Assembly: GCA_963693085.1 (NCBI GenBank)
Contig: OY856409.1
Span: 301,396,058 to 301,460,057, forward strand
Direction: 5' to 3'
Origin: Alisma plantago-aquatica
Taxonomy: Eukaryota; Streptophyta; Magnoliopsida; Alismatales; Alismataceae
DNA: 64,000 bases
The stretch's first letter is position 1; each line of letters starts with the position of its first letter. Below are positions 11,946 through 23,662 of this stretch, one piece after another. The position numbers and the translations under genes were made by a program. Below the pieces are notes generated by a model, which searched no databases, was not told the DNA's origin, and worked only from the letters and a program-made list of their open reading frames with translations.

Positions 11946-12911
11946 ATTACTTGAATCCACATGAGGAGGAAGGTTTTTGTGACGAAGAAGGTGCATTAGA
12001 AACTATGATGTATGCCTCACTGGAATAGACACACAAGAAAAGGCTAAATTGGAACCAAAACCTGAGCTAAATCGACACCCAAAAGGACTGAAGTATGAAT
12101 TCCTAGATGTTGATAAAAGAAACCATGTTATCATATACTATTCTCTAATAGAAGATCAAGAGGAAAAGCTGCTAAAGGAGCTCAAATTGTGAAGCAAAGC
12201 TATAGGATATTTTGTGAAAGATATCGAAGGCCTCAACCCAACTCTGTGCATGCATAGAATCAACCAAGAGGAAACCACTCAACCCTTGATCCAACCACTA
12301 AGAAAATTGAATCAGATGCTGAAAGAAGTCATAAATGAAGAAGTAATAAAGTTATGTGATGCAGGGATCATCTACCCCATTAGTGATAGCAATTGAGTCA
12401 TCCCAATCCATGTTGCACCTAAGAAAGGTGAGATGACTGTAGTAAAAGGAAGCAACAGAGATGAAGTGGCCACTCAGATGGTTACCCGGTGGAGGATCGA
12501 CTACCACAAGCTCAATACCGCCATGAGGAAAGACCACTTCCCTCTACATTTCAATGACCACATTCTAGAAAGGCTTGCAGGACAATCCTATTTTTGTTTT
12601 CTTTATGGATATATTGTATTTTATCAAGTCCCTATCGACCCCGATGATCAATAAAAGACTACTTTCACCTGTGTCTATGGGATGTATGCCTTCAGAAGAA
12701 TGCCTTTTGGGTTACGTAATGTGCCAAATACTTTCTAAAGGTGCATGATATCCATATTCTTAGACTTTCTAGAAGACATAATGGAGGTGTTTATGGACAA
12801 ATTCTCAATGTATGGACCTGAATTCGATAGATAACTTGAAAACTTGTCAAAGGTCTTACAAATTGTAAGGAGAAGTAACTTGTACTGAATTGGAAAAAAT
12901 GCCATTTTATG
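11946..12911 (+). pseudogene. Element A reverse transcriptase, N-terminal and palm part, broken
   Basis: The connector (LKYEFLDVD, EEKLLKELK) leads into the RT with LNPTLCMHRI, DAGIIYPISDSN, APKKGEMTVVK, YHKLNTAMRKDHFPL, TTFTCVYGMYAFRRMPFGL and EDIMEVFMDK. These match Athila RT in order. Two catalytic aspartates are gone: the LDGYSGYNQ motif reads LYGYIVFYQ, and the FMDD box reads FMDK, with the Lys codon at 12799-12801. Several stops and shifts are present. The frame is cut at 12911 by element 2 and resumes in phase at 26313. Confidence 0.9.
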
Positions 12912-12916
12912 GCAAG
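12912..12916. other. Target-site duplication of element 2, left copy
   Basis: Here GCAAG flanks the TG end of element 2, and ACAAG follows its CA end at 26308-26312. They match at four of five bases. The RT frame of element A reads through correctly if one copy is removed. Confidence 0.8.
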
Positions 12917-15549
12917 TGTAAGGAGTGGGTTGAAGTCAACACCTAGGGAAGAGAACAACAAAGGAAAAAGGACATTAGTGAATGATGAGTATGTGCAATA
13001 ATGAATAGCTAGACAATACTTAATAATCTCCAAAAGAAGAGCTTCCAAATTAAAGGATGTTAAAAGAAATAAGTTTCAAGAGAGTTATAATAGGCCAAGA
13101 GATGAGGCATATCCAACTAATGAATGTCAAGTAGCGAATCTTGCCTTTCAATATTTTCCATTAATAAAAACAACAATAAATTTGTGCATGTCATAAACAA
13201 AGACTAAAGTTATTTCAAGTAGATTTCAGACACCATTGGATCTCAACCTAAAAATATGGGTGGAAAAGACACCCTAGGCGGAAAAGCATGCCTCTATAAA
13301 TAATGGGTGGAAAAGCACACCATGGGTGGAAAAGCACGCCCCTTTATATATGGTTGTATAGAAGTACCACTACAAGAAATAAAACTAGTCTAAGCATGCA
13401 CATAAATAGGAAAAAGGCAAGTACAAGTTTGGTCCATATGAAATAATAGGATGAGAGCATCCACACATAAATCATGTGGGGTTAGAGGACCCATAAGTAT
13501 TGTCCAAGAAAATAATAATTTAAAATGATGACAAAGATAACATCTATTCATGCCTCATATGGGAAGTAATGCCTAGATAATAGAAAAGAGGCACATGTCT
13601 TAAATCTGGAGTTTTTAAATCAGAGGTTGAATCCTAACCTTCCAAATCTATGGTCAACTCAACCTACATGCATGTTTAGGTCCTTTAATTAGGGTTTATG
13701 TGCTAAATTATGTAGGTATGATGAAAAACCCTAAAAACCAAGTTTGATCGGTGAATCCTAATTCAATTCTTGAGATTGATCCAATTCTGACCTCAGGGTT
13801 TCTTGAAGATAATTCTTGATTCGCCATCATAACTTTATTAAGTATTATATTTTCTTTTATGATCATAAGTAAGAACAAAACCTAAAACCCAAATCCTTAT
13901 TGAAAACCTTAGATTGATGCTTCATTACATCCCAGTGAGTTAGATCAAGGTTACTAACCATGGATATGACTCCAAGGTCAAAATTTTATCCTTTAAAACA
14001 TATCTTTAATTATTAGTGTGGTATTATGATGATTTAGAACCCTAAAAATCCAATCGTCAAAAATGGTGAACTAGGTAATGAAAACTATACCACAAAATAG
14101 AGAAAATTTCAAGGATTTCAAAACATTTTTTTTATAATTTTTGGATAACCAGAGAGAAAGTTATGATTTTTCAAAAATCTGACCAATCAAAATTTGCCAA
14201 AATTCCAAGTCAACGGCCCAAGGGACCGACCCGCTTACTTGGCCCAAACACAGGTGGCCAAGAAAGCTTGTGTCCATGGTTAAACTTGCGAACTCTTGAA
14301 ATAAAAGGAGGGCAGTGAGATGACTCTTTTGCCCTTATGAAAAAATAAGAAAAAGAAGAGAAAGGGGGGCAAAATGGGGAAACAACCAGAGGTCATCTTC
14401 CCCATCCAGTCGTGTTCCACAACTATGCTTCTGAGCAGCACATGCAAGCCCGCTTTGGGCATTTCCACAAATGGCGACGAAACAACAAAAAGATGGCACA
14501 AAAATGAAGAGAAGAGGGTCCTAAACTCACCTCTCAAGCTGATCGAAGACCAAAGCTTTGGGCCACTTGCACTGGGTGCCGCAAGGTTGAGATGAAGAAA
14601 CATGTCATCGGTGGCTCAAGAGCAACCAACAAACAAATTGAGTGAAGGAAACTCAACTTCAGATGGCGACACATCTAGGGCTAGGGTTACTTGCTTATAT
14701 AGTTGAGGTTTTGGGCATTGGGAATAGATGGTTCGAGAGAGCTGGGATGAGAATTGGGCAATTCCTCATTACTTGATAAAACTTCATGAGTAATACCTAG
14801 ATCTATGTGGATTTCTCTCACAAAACTAATGGCAAAGAAAAATCAGAGAACGATTGAATATTGAGCGAAAAAGACGTGTTTTACCATCTAGTTTATGTGC
14901 CTACTGGTTTCCTATTTGGATGTTGGTTGAGGATGATGCGCCCAACATCTGATTAAGATCCAATGGTGAAGAAAAGGGTGCACATCATCCAAAGTCAGAC
15001 TGATAGTGTGACACCCAAATAAATCAAGAATAGTTAGGATTTGGATAATGTGGCATTAAATGATTATCCTTTTTATTACCAAACCCAATTAGGGTAGCAA
15101 ATAAAGTGCAAATAAGATGAAAATTGGCAAGTAAGACCCAAGGAATCTAATTTGGGAGTTAAAATTGACTTTTGGATGATTTGAATGTGTGAAATTCCCA
15201 ATCCAATAAAAAGTGTATTTTCTTTATATATAGTTATTCGTTTATTATTTCTTAACCAAAATGCGTGGGTAACTCTCTCTTAACCAAACCTAGTCACAGG
15301 AAAAATCTATAAGGCTAATTTTAATCTTAAATGCCTTATTTTGATAATTTTGCACAAACAACCCATAAGTAATGAATAACCTTATTTTCTTATATGAAAA
15401 CCATAAAATATTTATATTTTTGCATTAAACTCCTATATTCAATGATTACAACATCCTAGTATCTATAAATATAAAAAGAGGGTTCAAAATAAAATATCAA
15501 AATAAAAGGAGTAAAAAGCTGATATTTACCTAAGTTTGGGAATGTTACA
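12917..15549 (-). repeat. Element 2, 3' LTR
   Basis: It is 2633 bp, from TGTAAGGAGTG to GGGAATGTTACA on the plus strand. It aligns along its length with 23663-26307. No gene is supported in it; open frames at 14280-14603 and 14374-14595 recur, altered, in the other LTR and do not look coding. Confidence 0.95.
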
Positions 15550-15562
15550 ACTCTCCTCCCCT
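15550..15562 (-). other. Polypurine tract of element 2
   Basis: The minus strand reads AGGGGAGGAGAGT directly before the LTR start TGTAACATTCC. Confidence 0.85.
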
Positions 15563-15586
15563 AAAAAGGATTTCATCCCCAAAATC

Positions 15587-15988
15587 TCAAGCAAAAATGG
15601 AAGGGTGAGTTCGTAACATTTCTTCTCTGAGCTCCCAAGTAGTTTCCTCTAGACCATGATACTTCCATAAAACCTTTACTAACTCAATATCCTTGTGCTT
15701 CAACTGCTTCACTCGGGAGTCAAGAATCTTCATAGGATATTCTTCATAAGTCAAGTCTCCATGAATCTCTATGGGTTCAATGGATAACACATGGGATGGA
15801 TCCTTCACATATTTCTTCAGCACAAACACATGGAAAACATTATGAATCTTATCAAAAAAAGGGGGAAAAGTCAAACGGTAAGCATACTCCCCAATTCTAT
15901 CTAGAAATTCAAAATACCCCACATAATAAGGATTGAGCATTCCTTTTACTTTTGACCTCACAATCGACTGAATAGGATTTATTTTCAA
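15587..15988 (-). pseudogene. Element 2 integrase C-terminus and chromodomain-like tail
   Basis: A 133-codon open piece. Its first part (KINPIQSIVRSKVKGMLNPY, FLDRIGEYAYRL) is the GPY/F-like segment following the integrase core, with the usual VFHVFVLKKYVKDPSHVL. Its last 50 residues (KILDSRVKQLKHKDIELVKV, LWKYHGLEETTWEL) match the chromodomain that ends pol in Tekay/Del chromoviruses and is thought to direct integration to marked chromatin. The LVKVLW..G.EE.TWE signature is well kept. It lies right before the polypurine tract. Confidence 0.85.
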
Positions 15989-16068
15989 GAAAACTTAGTC
16001 ACCAACTAGAAAGTTCACATCCATCCTCTTCTTATCAACATACATCTTTTGACGATCCTGAGCTACCT

Positions 16069-16860
16069 TCATCCATTTTTTATCAGCGCAATGTTGTCCT
16101 TCATCAATTGCATGTCATCTGTTTTCACTAGAGTATGTTCACCCACATCATCCCAGTGCAAGGGTGATTGACATGGTCTTCCATATAGATATTCAAAGGG
16201 TGTCTTACCTATGCTTGCTTGGTAACTATTATTGTAAGAAAACTCATCTAGAGGAAGATATTTATCCCAAACTCTTCCCCATTCCATCACACAATCTCAC
16301 AAAATTTCTTCTAGAATCTGGACTGTCCTTTTAGATTGACCATCAATCTGGGGATGGTGTGAAGTGCTAAAATGCAAATCTCAACCCATCTCTTCTTAAA
16401 TCTGCCTCTACAGGTAGGAAGTAAACTTAGGGTCTCTATCAGACACAACAAACTTTGGCATACCATGAAAATGCACAATCCAATATACATATATTTGTGC
16501 CATGTTTGGAACCTTGTACGTAGTCTTAAAAGGAAAGAAATGAGTTTACTTTATAAGTCGATCTATCACAACCCAGACAACATCATAACCACTTCTAGAT
16601 CTTGGAAAATTCCATCACAAAATCCATAATAATATTTTCCCACTTCCATTCAGGTATATCAAGAGATTGCAAATGTCCATTGGGCCTTTGATGCTCAATC
16701 TTTACTTGTTGACAGGTCAAACATTTCATAAGGAAAGTAGTGATTTCCTTCTTCATATTCTTCCACCAAAAACTTCTTTGTAGATCTTTGTACAACTTTG
16801 TTGTGACAGGGTGAATCATATATTTGGAAACATGAGCCTCAATCAACACCTTCTGTCTCA
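16069..16860 (-). pseudogene. Element 2 integrase (zinc-binding and core), catalytic Glu replaced by Lys
   Basis: The HHCC zinc-binding region is visible (EAHVSKYMIHPVTTKLYKDL, CLTCQQVK), followed by QRPNGHLQSLDIPEWKWENI and MDF with the first core Asp. The second core Asp is in VVSDRDPKF. The third acidic residue, normally in GQSER, reads GQSKR with the Lys codon at 16330-16332, so the D-D-E triad is broken. The core ends with FSYNNSYQASIGKTPFEYLY and YGRPCQSP. Several stops lie within. Confidence 0.9.
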
Positions 16861-16999
16861 GGTAATCTACATACGATATCCATAGACGGTGATGAAAATG
16901 AATTGCACCATCAACACCAATAGAGAAATCAGATTGTGGTCCGCCAAAGCCTTCATTTCATCAAGGTTGGGACTAGCTACTTGAGCTGCTATAACTTTC

Positions 17000-17903
17000 A
17001 AAATCCAAGATGTAGTTATCGAGATGGTTGCCATGTGCACACACATTCTATCTACGATAGCATCGTCTACCTCATCTTTTAGCTCGGGTCTCTAGCTAGA
17101 AACATATTCCATACTTTTCCACATGAAAGAATGAAGAGATGCACAAACGACATCCTTCTTATGTTTAAGAGCATATGCAACCACATTGGCTTTTCCAAGA
17201 TGATATATGATCATAAAATCAGAATCCTTCAAAAATTCCATCCAACATCTTTGTTTAGATTCAAGTCCTTTTACGTCATAAGATAGTGAAGACTTTTATG
17301 GTCTGAGAAAACTTCAAATTGCACACTACAAATCTTGAGTGCATGAATAATAGTTGTGAGTTTCAGGTCATGAGTCGGTTAGTTTTCTTCATTCAGCTTC
17401 AACTGGCAAGAGGCATAGTCTATAACCCATCCCTCTTGCATAAGAATGCAACCTAGGCCTAACCTAGACGCATCAGTAAAGATAACATAAGGTTTTCCTT
17501 CCACGGGTAAGGCCAAGACTAGAGTAGATGTCAAAAAATGCTTCATCTCTAAAAATCTCTTTTCACATTCAGGGGACCAGATAAAGTTTGTGTCCTTGCG
17601 AGTCAATTTGGTTAGAGGGTTATCCAACTCAGAAAAGTTTTTGATAAACCTGATGTAATAACCCACAAGACCCAAGAAGCTTTGTATCTCAGAGGGATTC
17701 TTTGGAGGTTGCACTTAGTCACAGCTTCAACTTTTACTGGATCAACAACTATGTGACCTACTGATATGATGTGGCATAGGAATATCACTTCCTTAAACTA
17801 GAATTCACACTTTGAAAATTTGGCATACAGTTGGTTTTCACGGAGAGTCTGCAAGACGGTCCACAAATGTTCTCAATGCTCATCCATTGTTCTGGAATAG
17901 ATG
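17000..17903 (-). pseudogene. Element 2 RT C-terminal part and RNase H
   Basis: It resumes the RT directly after the solo LTR with IYSRTMDEH, then the thumb (PPKNPSEIQSFLGLVGYYIR, FIKNFSELDNPLTKLTRKD) and RNase H (VIFTDASRLGLGCILMQ, FEVFSDHKSLHYLMT). The RNase H Asp in FTDAS is present. Stops follow the DHKSLHYLMT motif and the rest is shifted. The gap 16861-17000 is degenerate linker. Confidence 0.88.
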
Positions 17904-17908
17904 AGAAC
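17904..17908. other. Target-site duplication of the solo LTR
   Basis: AGAAC at 17904-17908 and AGAAC at 21353-21357 are identical and bracket the 3.4 kb insertion. Confidence 0.95.
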
Positions 17909-20900
17909 TGTTACATACCAAAACTTGGACATATTCTCTTTTTGACCCTCTTCACATGCTTTTCCTTTCTATCCTATCCTTTTTGGCCTTTATGTTGAAT
18001 TTGTGGAAATAATAGTGGTTTGGTGAACATTTGTTCATTATTATTGATAACAAATGGATTTGTGCACAAATACCTCAATGAATGCTTTAATAAGGGTCTA
18101 ATATGCAAATTTACCACATATGTGAGATAATTATAAAATAAATTCGTTCTAGATAATTCCTTATCCTTATGTAGAAAGGAAGAGAAAAAGGAATGAATAA
18201 TATTGCTTTAAACATGTTAATGTGATTAATTAATATGGGAAATATTGGTAATATTGGATAATGGGATAAAACTCATAAAAGGAAGACTAATTGGTTAAAG
18301 ATAAGCTGAGAATCATTTTCCTTGCGTTTGGTTTGGCTTGGAGGCCAAGTTTCATAATTTTGGGATGTTAATAAATATATCTCTTTTATTTTGAAAAGAA
18401 AATGTGAGTTTTCCTATAAATATGAAATAAAATATTTAATGAATCCAAAAGTGGAAAATAATTTTGTATTCATGATCTACACATTAAAAATATACTTTGG
18501 GTGAATTTTCATGTAATTTGGATAATCTTAAATATACATGTGTAATCAGGAGAGAGAAAGTGTGTATAACCTTCAAAATTTTAAATAAATATACAAACAA
18601 CTCTAGCATGTAAAATTGATGGCAAATTCATATCCAAGGCACTTAATGTGACTTGTGGGTGAAGTTTCATCAAATTTGGAGAATCCTATGACCATTAATG
18701 AAGGAGGAAAGAGAAAACAAGTTTTGATTTATTTAGCACATCAAAATTTCTCAAAAGGAAAATCTAATTGCATATTCGAATTCCCCATATCGAAAATAGG
18801 TTGGGTGTCAATTTCAATTAATTTAGGATTTGTTTGCACCCTCAAAAGAAGAGAGAGAAAAAGGAAATTAATTTAATCAGAACTTTAGTTCAATTTGATT
18901 TAGGAGTGCATTTGTTTGTCATGCATATATAGTTGATGCACAAGCCTCTTTGGGCCGTCAGATTGTGGATCGGATGGCTGACAGCCGTATCCTACCTTCC
19001 TCTTTATGTTTTCCCTCTTCTTTTCTCGTAAACGACAGACTTGGTTCCGTCGGTTCTTTGCTTTGCAATTTTATCGCCATATCGACCCAGTTTCTTCTTA
19101 TTTCTTCTCCAACATCTTCCTTATCTCTCCCCGCACTCAAAGACCCTATAAGTATTAGGGTTTTGTTGCCTGGTCTCCGATCTATCTGGTGCCACCCAAC
19201 TCCTATATTTCTATCCTATTTTTCTTGTTTTCCTCATCCACCCACCTATCCAGGGAATCGGACCGCAATGCTTCCCTTCGCTAACCACCATGGGGTCACC
19301 TACTGCCGTTTCCCCTCTTTGTTTCATCCTGGGTAGACTCCGAGCTTTGTCCACCTGCTCTGACCACAGTGCGGGGAACCGGAGTTGGGGGCGGGGCTTC
19401 CATTCTCAGCCTAAAGCCCGGTGATGGTTCGAAGATGTTCCCTATGCCAATGAAAAGGTATTCTGCTCCTTGATTGTTTTTCCTATTAAGTAAATCAGGT
19501 TTCCCTCTTTTCCTTCTCGTCTTGGTGGGGAACTATTCTGGAGTCCCAATTTTCCTCGTCATCTCTGTCTTAGCTCGATGAGTCTGATAAGAGATAAGGG
19601 ATTTTCGTCTGAGTTTGGTTTCTGGTGATTTGCACCATGCCTCCTGGTAGGCCTTGGGTCTAAAGTATTTACTTCTGCAACTGCCTCGTGTAGGAGCAAG
19701 CAAAGGAGGAAGATGAGTCCTCTTGATTTGTCTAATCTACCCTCTCTTTTTTCTTCTTTCTTTGCTTTTCAGGCTAGGGATATTCTAGTCTTTTGACCCT
19801 TATATTTCTTTGTTTAGACGAGTCAGACTAAGCCTTGGACCCACTGATGAGGCCACCACTGATTGGGCTAAGTCATTTGAGCCCCGCTCTCTTTCTCCCT
19901 CTCTCTCTCTCTCTCAGTTTGCTGACGTGTCTTCTTTTGATTGGCCGATTTTATAAAATTCATAACTTTTAATTCCCTTGTCCAAAAATTAAAGTAAAAT
20001 ATGTTTTGGAATCAGAAAAATGTGATCTTTCTAATAAAAATACTCTCGAGGCTTGGTTTTGAGTTTTGTCAAAAGGTGTTTTCTAAAAATGAATTAATCA
20101 TAAAAATCACCAAAAATACAAATAAAACTTCATAACTTGAAAATATGCAATATTATATGTTTTCTTAATCAGGAGAACCTAACTAGATCAACAATGATGT
20201 TTTTAGAGTCGAAATCAAAGTTTTGTGTGAAAAGTCCAAAATTAGGTTTTCTTTACATTAATGTACATAATGAACCCTAATACATGATTATAGGAAAAGT
20301 GGATCTTGGATTATCTATAAGTGATGTAAGTGAATAATTGAAATCAATATGAAAGGTATGTGTATTCCTTACCCCTTAAGTTGGGAAATTTGTAATCCAA
20401 GCCCTATTTTCCTTAATGAGGCATTCATTGAACCCTATTTCCTTTATTATGGTTTCTCTTGTTCTAATTGCCTCAAAATCAGATTCCATATATTATTTCT
20501 TAGGTCTTGGAACCCCACTGCCATGTTGTAATTATATGATGATTTATCTGGCCACTTTTCTTTTTCTTGAGAATTATGGTTTATTTGTCTATTTAGCTAT
20601 AGTAGTGGTACTTATGTATAACCACCCATAGTTTAGGGCATGTGTTATTTCTCCCTGGGGAACGTGTTTACTCTCCCCCTGGGGAATGTTTTATTTCTCC
20701 CCAATATAAAATATTTTATTGGTGACTAGGAATGTGATTACTCTCCCCTAATCTATAAGTTGAGGTCTGGTAGGTGCCTCAATCTTACTTAGTTAATGTG
20801 GTCCAATTAATATCATGCATGCTACTTCTTATTATTTATTTGTTATGGCAAGAATATTTTGTTTATGCCTCATTCTCTTGGCCCTTTCATCTTATGATGA

Positions 20901-21352
20901 ATCTATAACCTTACGTTGCATTATTGTTTTTATCTTGTTTCTTGTTCATTATCTTTGACACATACCTTGTTTCTTTGTTTTGTTGGGTGCTTTCCCAACC
21001 ACAACTAGGGTTAGATCAAGGAGTTGAACAAGATCAAGGAGGACTTAGCTTTTGGCATGGACCTAGCTCTTGGAGATGTTTCTTGGAGACAAAGTTGGTG
21101 TAGTTTAGACTTCCCTCTATCTAGATCATTTTATTGTTGTAAACCCTTTATGGGAGAATGATGATGTACACTTATATAAAATTGAATATAGTCATGAAAT
21201 TATATTCGATTGCAATACTCTTTGGTATTTTGTATACCATATAAATAAAGATTTGAAAATGTTACACCCATTTCAACATACCTTTGAGTATGTTTGGAAT
21301 GGAGGTTTGATTTTTCAAATTTATACTAAAGGGGTGATTTCACTCTTTTACA
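17909..21352 (+). mobile_element. Solo LTR (3444 bp) of a Ty3-type retrotransposon
   Basis: The insert runs from TGTTACATACC to CTCTTTTACA, with TG..CA ends, and has a perfect 5-bp target-site duplication. It contains no gag or pol, no primer binding site and no second copy of itself, so it is a solo LTR left by recombination between two LTRs. Removing it and one AGAAC restores the RT frame of element 2. The plus orientation is inferred from the TGTTACA start and from the gene-leader-like part near 20980-21150 that ends many plant Ty3 LTRs. A CT microsatellite sits near 19897-19915, and the segment 18950-19740 is richer in GC and C/T than its surroundings. Confidence 0.88.
19897..19915. repeat. 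CT microsatellite
   Basis: A short run of CT dinucleotides inside the solo LTR. Confidence 0.8.
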
Positions 21353-21357
21353 AGAAC

Positions 21358-22380
21358 GTCTTCAATGAACACTACCACGAAGTTATCAAGGTAGGGATGG
21401 AAAACCCGATTCATCAAGTCCATAAATGAGGCAGGATTATTAGTCAACCTGAAGGGCATCACTAAAAACTCATAGTGCTCATAACGAGTACGGAAAGACG
21501 TCTTTGTATATCTTCATCTTTGACCTGCATTTGATAGTACCCGCTATGCAAATCCATATGTGAAAAGATTGTAGCAGACTTCAATTGATCGAAGAGATCA
21601 TCAATGCATGATAGAGGATATCGGTTTTTCTCCATCATTTGATTAAGCATTATGTAATACATACACATCCTCAACAAACCATCTTTCTTCTTCACAAATA
21701 GGATAATAGCTCCCCATGGCGAGACACTGGGGTGAACAAACCCCATGTCAAGAATTTCTTGTAGTTGCTTCTCAAGTTCTACAAGCTCCGTAGGTGCCAT
21801 ACAATAGGGTGGTTTTGATATGGGGGTCGTACCTAGTACGAGATCGATAGTGAACTCGACCTCTCAAGATGGGGGAATATAAGGTAACTCTTATGAAAAC
21901 ACATAAGGGAAATCTTGAACCACTTCAATATTCTCCAATTGAGGTGGTGAAGGGTCCAAGACAATGGAGGCCAAATAAGCATGACATCCATGGGAGATGA
22001 GTTTTTTAGCTTTCATGGCCGATATGATGAATTGTCTTTCCTCACATTTTATGCCTTTAATGCAAAAATGTTCACCATCAGGGTGAAGCAAACTAACCTT
22101 GTTCTCATCACACAACAAGGCCACCTTAAATTTTTTTAACCAGTCCATACCCAAGATGACATCGAATGTCATCATGTTTAAGAAGATGAACTCGGTAGTA
22201 AATATCTTCCCAGATATACACAAATCTAGGGGTGGGGGTCTTCAGATAAGAGGAGGACATCCTACCACTAGGGGTTTCCATGTCAAGAATATAACTCATA
22301 CTTGCTATCTCTATATCTAACATCATGACAAGTTTTGTAGATATACTAGTATTTGAAGAACCAAAATCAAGGAGAGCTTA
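21358..22380 (-). pseudogene. Element 2 protease and first half of the RT
   Basis: The protease active site appears as ALLDFGSS (Asp codon 22366-22368), followed later by DVILGMDWL. The RT follows at 21800-21358 with [58 protein letters not shown] and [11 protein letters not shown]. The Asp of MDLHSGYYQ is present. The usual FIDD box reads FIED, a conservative loss of the first Asp of the pair. The RT is cut just after this box by the solo LTR. In-frame stops separate protease from RT, near 21865-21890. Confidence 0.9.
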
Positions 22381-22399
22381 TATAGGCTGTAAATGAAGA

Positions 22400-23610
22400 T
22401 GTATGATACCTTCTATCACTTTTTGTCATCACCAACATCACCAACATCCATTGAAAACACTTGTCCCGCACGACGCTCTACCAGAGGGTGTCTACCTTGT
22501 TGGTTGTTGTTGTTATTTTTGTTTCTGGGAGGCTGATTAGGGTGAGGCTGAGGCTGATTGGTAGGTTGTTGGGCAGGCTCCTGGGAAGGAGCATGATGTT
22601 GTTGTAGTCGAGGGCACTGGGGCCTGAAGTGTCCATCCTGTCTAAACTCATGACAAATGACTTGCCTTCCATCCTTAGGTTCTCTAGGACACTTCCTAGA
22701 GGGTGATGGCGAGAGCAATGCTTGCACTTATCTCACCGTTGATCATGGTCAAAGTTCTTTCTCTTTTTGTTCTACGTCGGGGCTTGAAAAATAGGGTAAG
22801 ACTCCACTGCTAGGGCTTTATCCACCATTTGCTGGAAAGATAGAGGAAGTTGGGGAACTAAGGAACATCCCACATGGTAGTTGAGGCCTTGCAAGAACAA
22901 ATCGGCCTTTCTTTCTTCAGTCATCCCTACTGCGTACTGCTCAAATAGGAGGAATTTCTACATATAGGCAGGGACAGAGAGTGATCCTTGCCTTAAACTA
23001 TAAAACTTTGCTTCTTTCTTTTTTAGAGTAGTGGTGCAGATGTACTTTCCCCGAAAAAGTGCTAGAAACTACTCCCAGGTAACCGTTGCGATTTTGGGAG
23101 TCCTCGAGATTTTGTTCCGCCAAACATGCACTGGTCCACCCAGCATCTATGAAGTGAACCTGACCTTTTGATGAGGAGGGAACACCATACCCTCAAAAGT
23201 TCACTTGATTTCCAAGACCGAGTCATCGACCTTGTCGACCATCTCTAGCTCCACTTCATCCTTGAAGGAGGGGGGTTACATCTTCATAAAGTCAGTCAAA
23301 GTGTACTCCTTAGGCTAATTCTACACAGAAGGGTTATTCAACTTGTTCACCATGGTCGTGGTCAGGAACTGTCACAAGTAGGCCAATTCTTGCTCAGGGG
23401 GTGAGGTCGGTCGAGGTTGAGGCGGTGGCATTGATGACTCCATTAGAAGAGTTAGAATTGTTCCTGGGGGGGGTCCTTGCCAAAATTAGGGATCTCTGGT
23501 GTGGAGTATCTGTCAGTAGTGCTAAGAGTGAGGGGTAGCACCGGCGTCGCCAAACAGGTTGGACCTCCTGGAAAATAGGTTTTACGGGTAAGGCATAAGT
23601 ACTAAGCAAG
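22400..23610 (-). pseudogene. Element 2 gag, degenerate, with damaged zinc knuckle
   Basis: On the minus strand, after the primer binding site, short open pieces in changing frames can be followed: an N-terminal low-complexity part (23609-23394), then FMKM, TWE, LFRGKYI, SLRQGSLSVPAYM, MTEERKADLFLQGL. A knuckle at 22614-22655 reads CHEFRQDGHFRPQC, where the second Cys is Phe. A Gln/Asn/Pro-rich stretch follows (22478-22600). The order matches gag of Tekay-like chromoviruses. Confidence 0.75.
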
Positions 23611-23645
23611 GACTTCTAATATAGTTATATTATTGAGCAAAAACA

Positions 23646-23658
23646 CACTTTGATACCA
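23646..23658 (-). other. Primer binding site of element 2 (tRNA-iMet type)
   Basis: The minus strand reads TGGTATCAAAGTG four bases after the LTR end, close to the initiator-Met site TGGTATCAGAGC. Confidence 0.85.
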
Positions 23659-23662
23659 TTCT

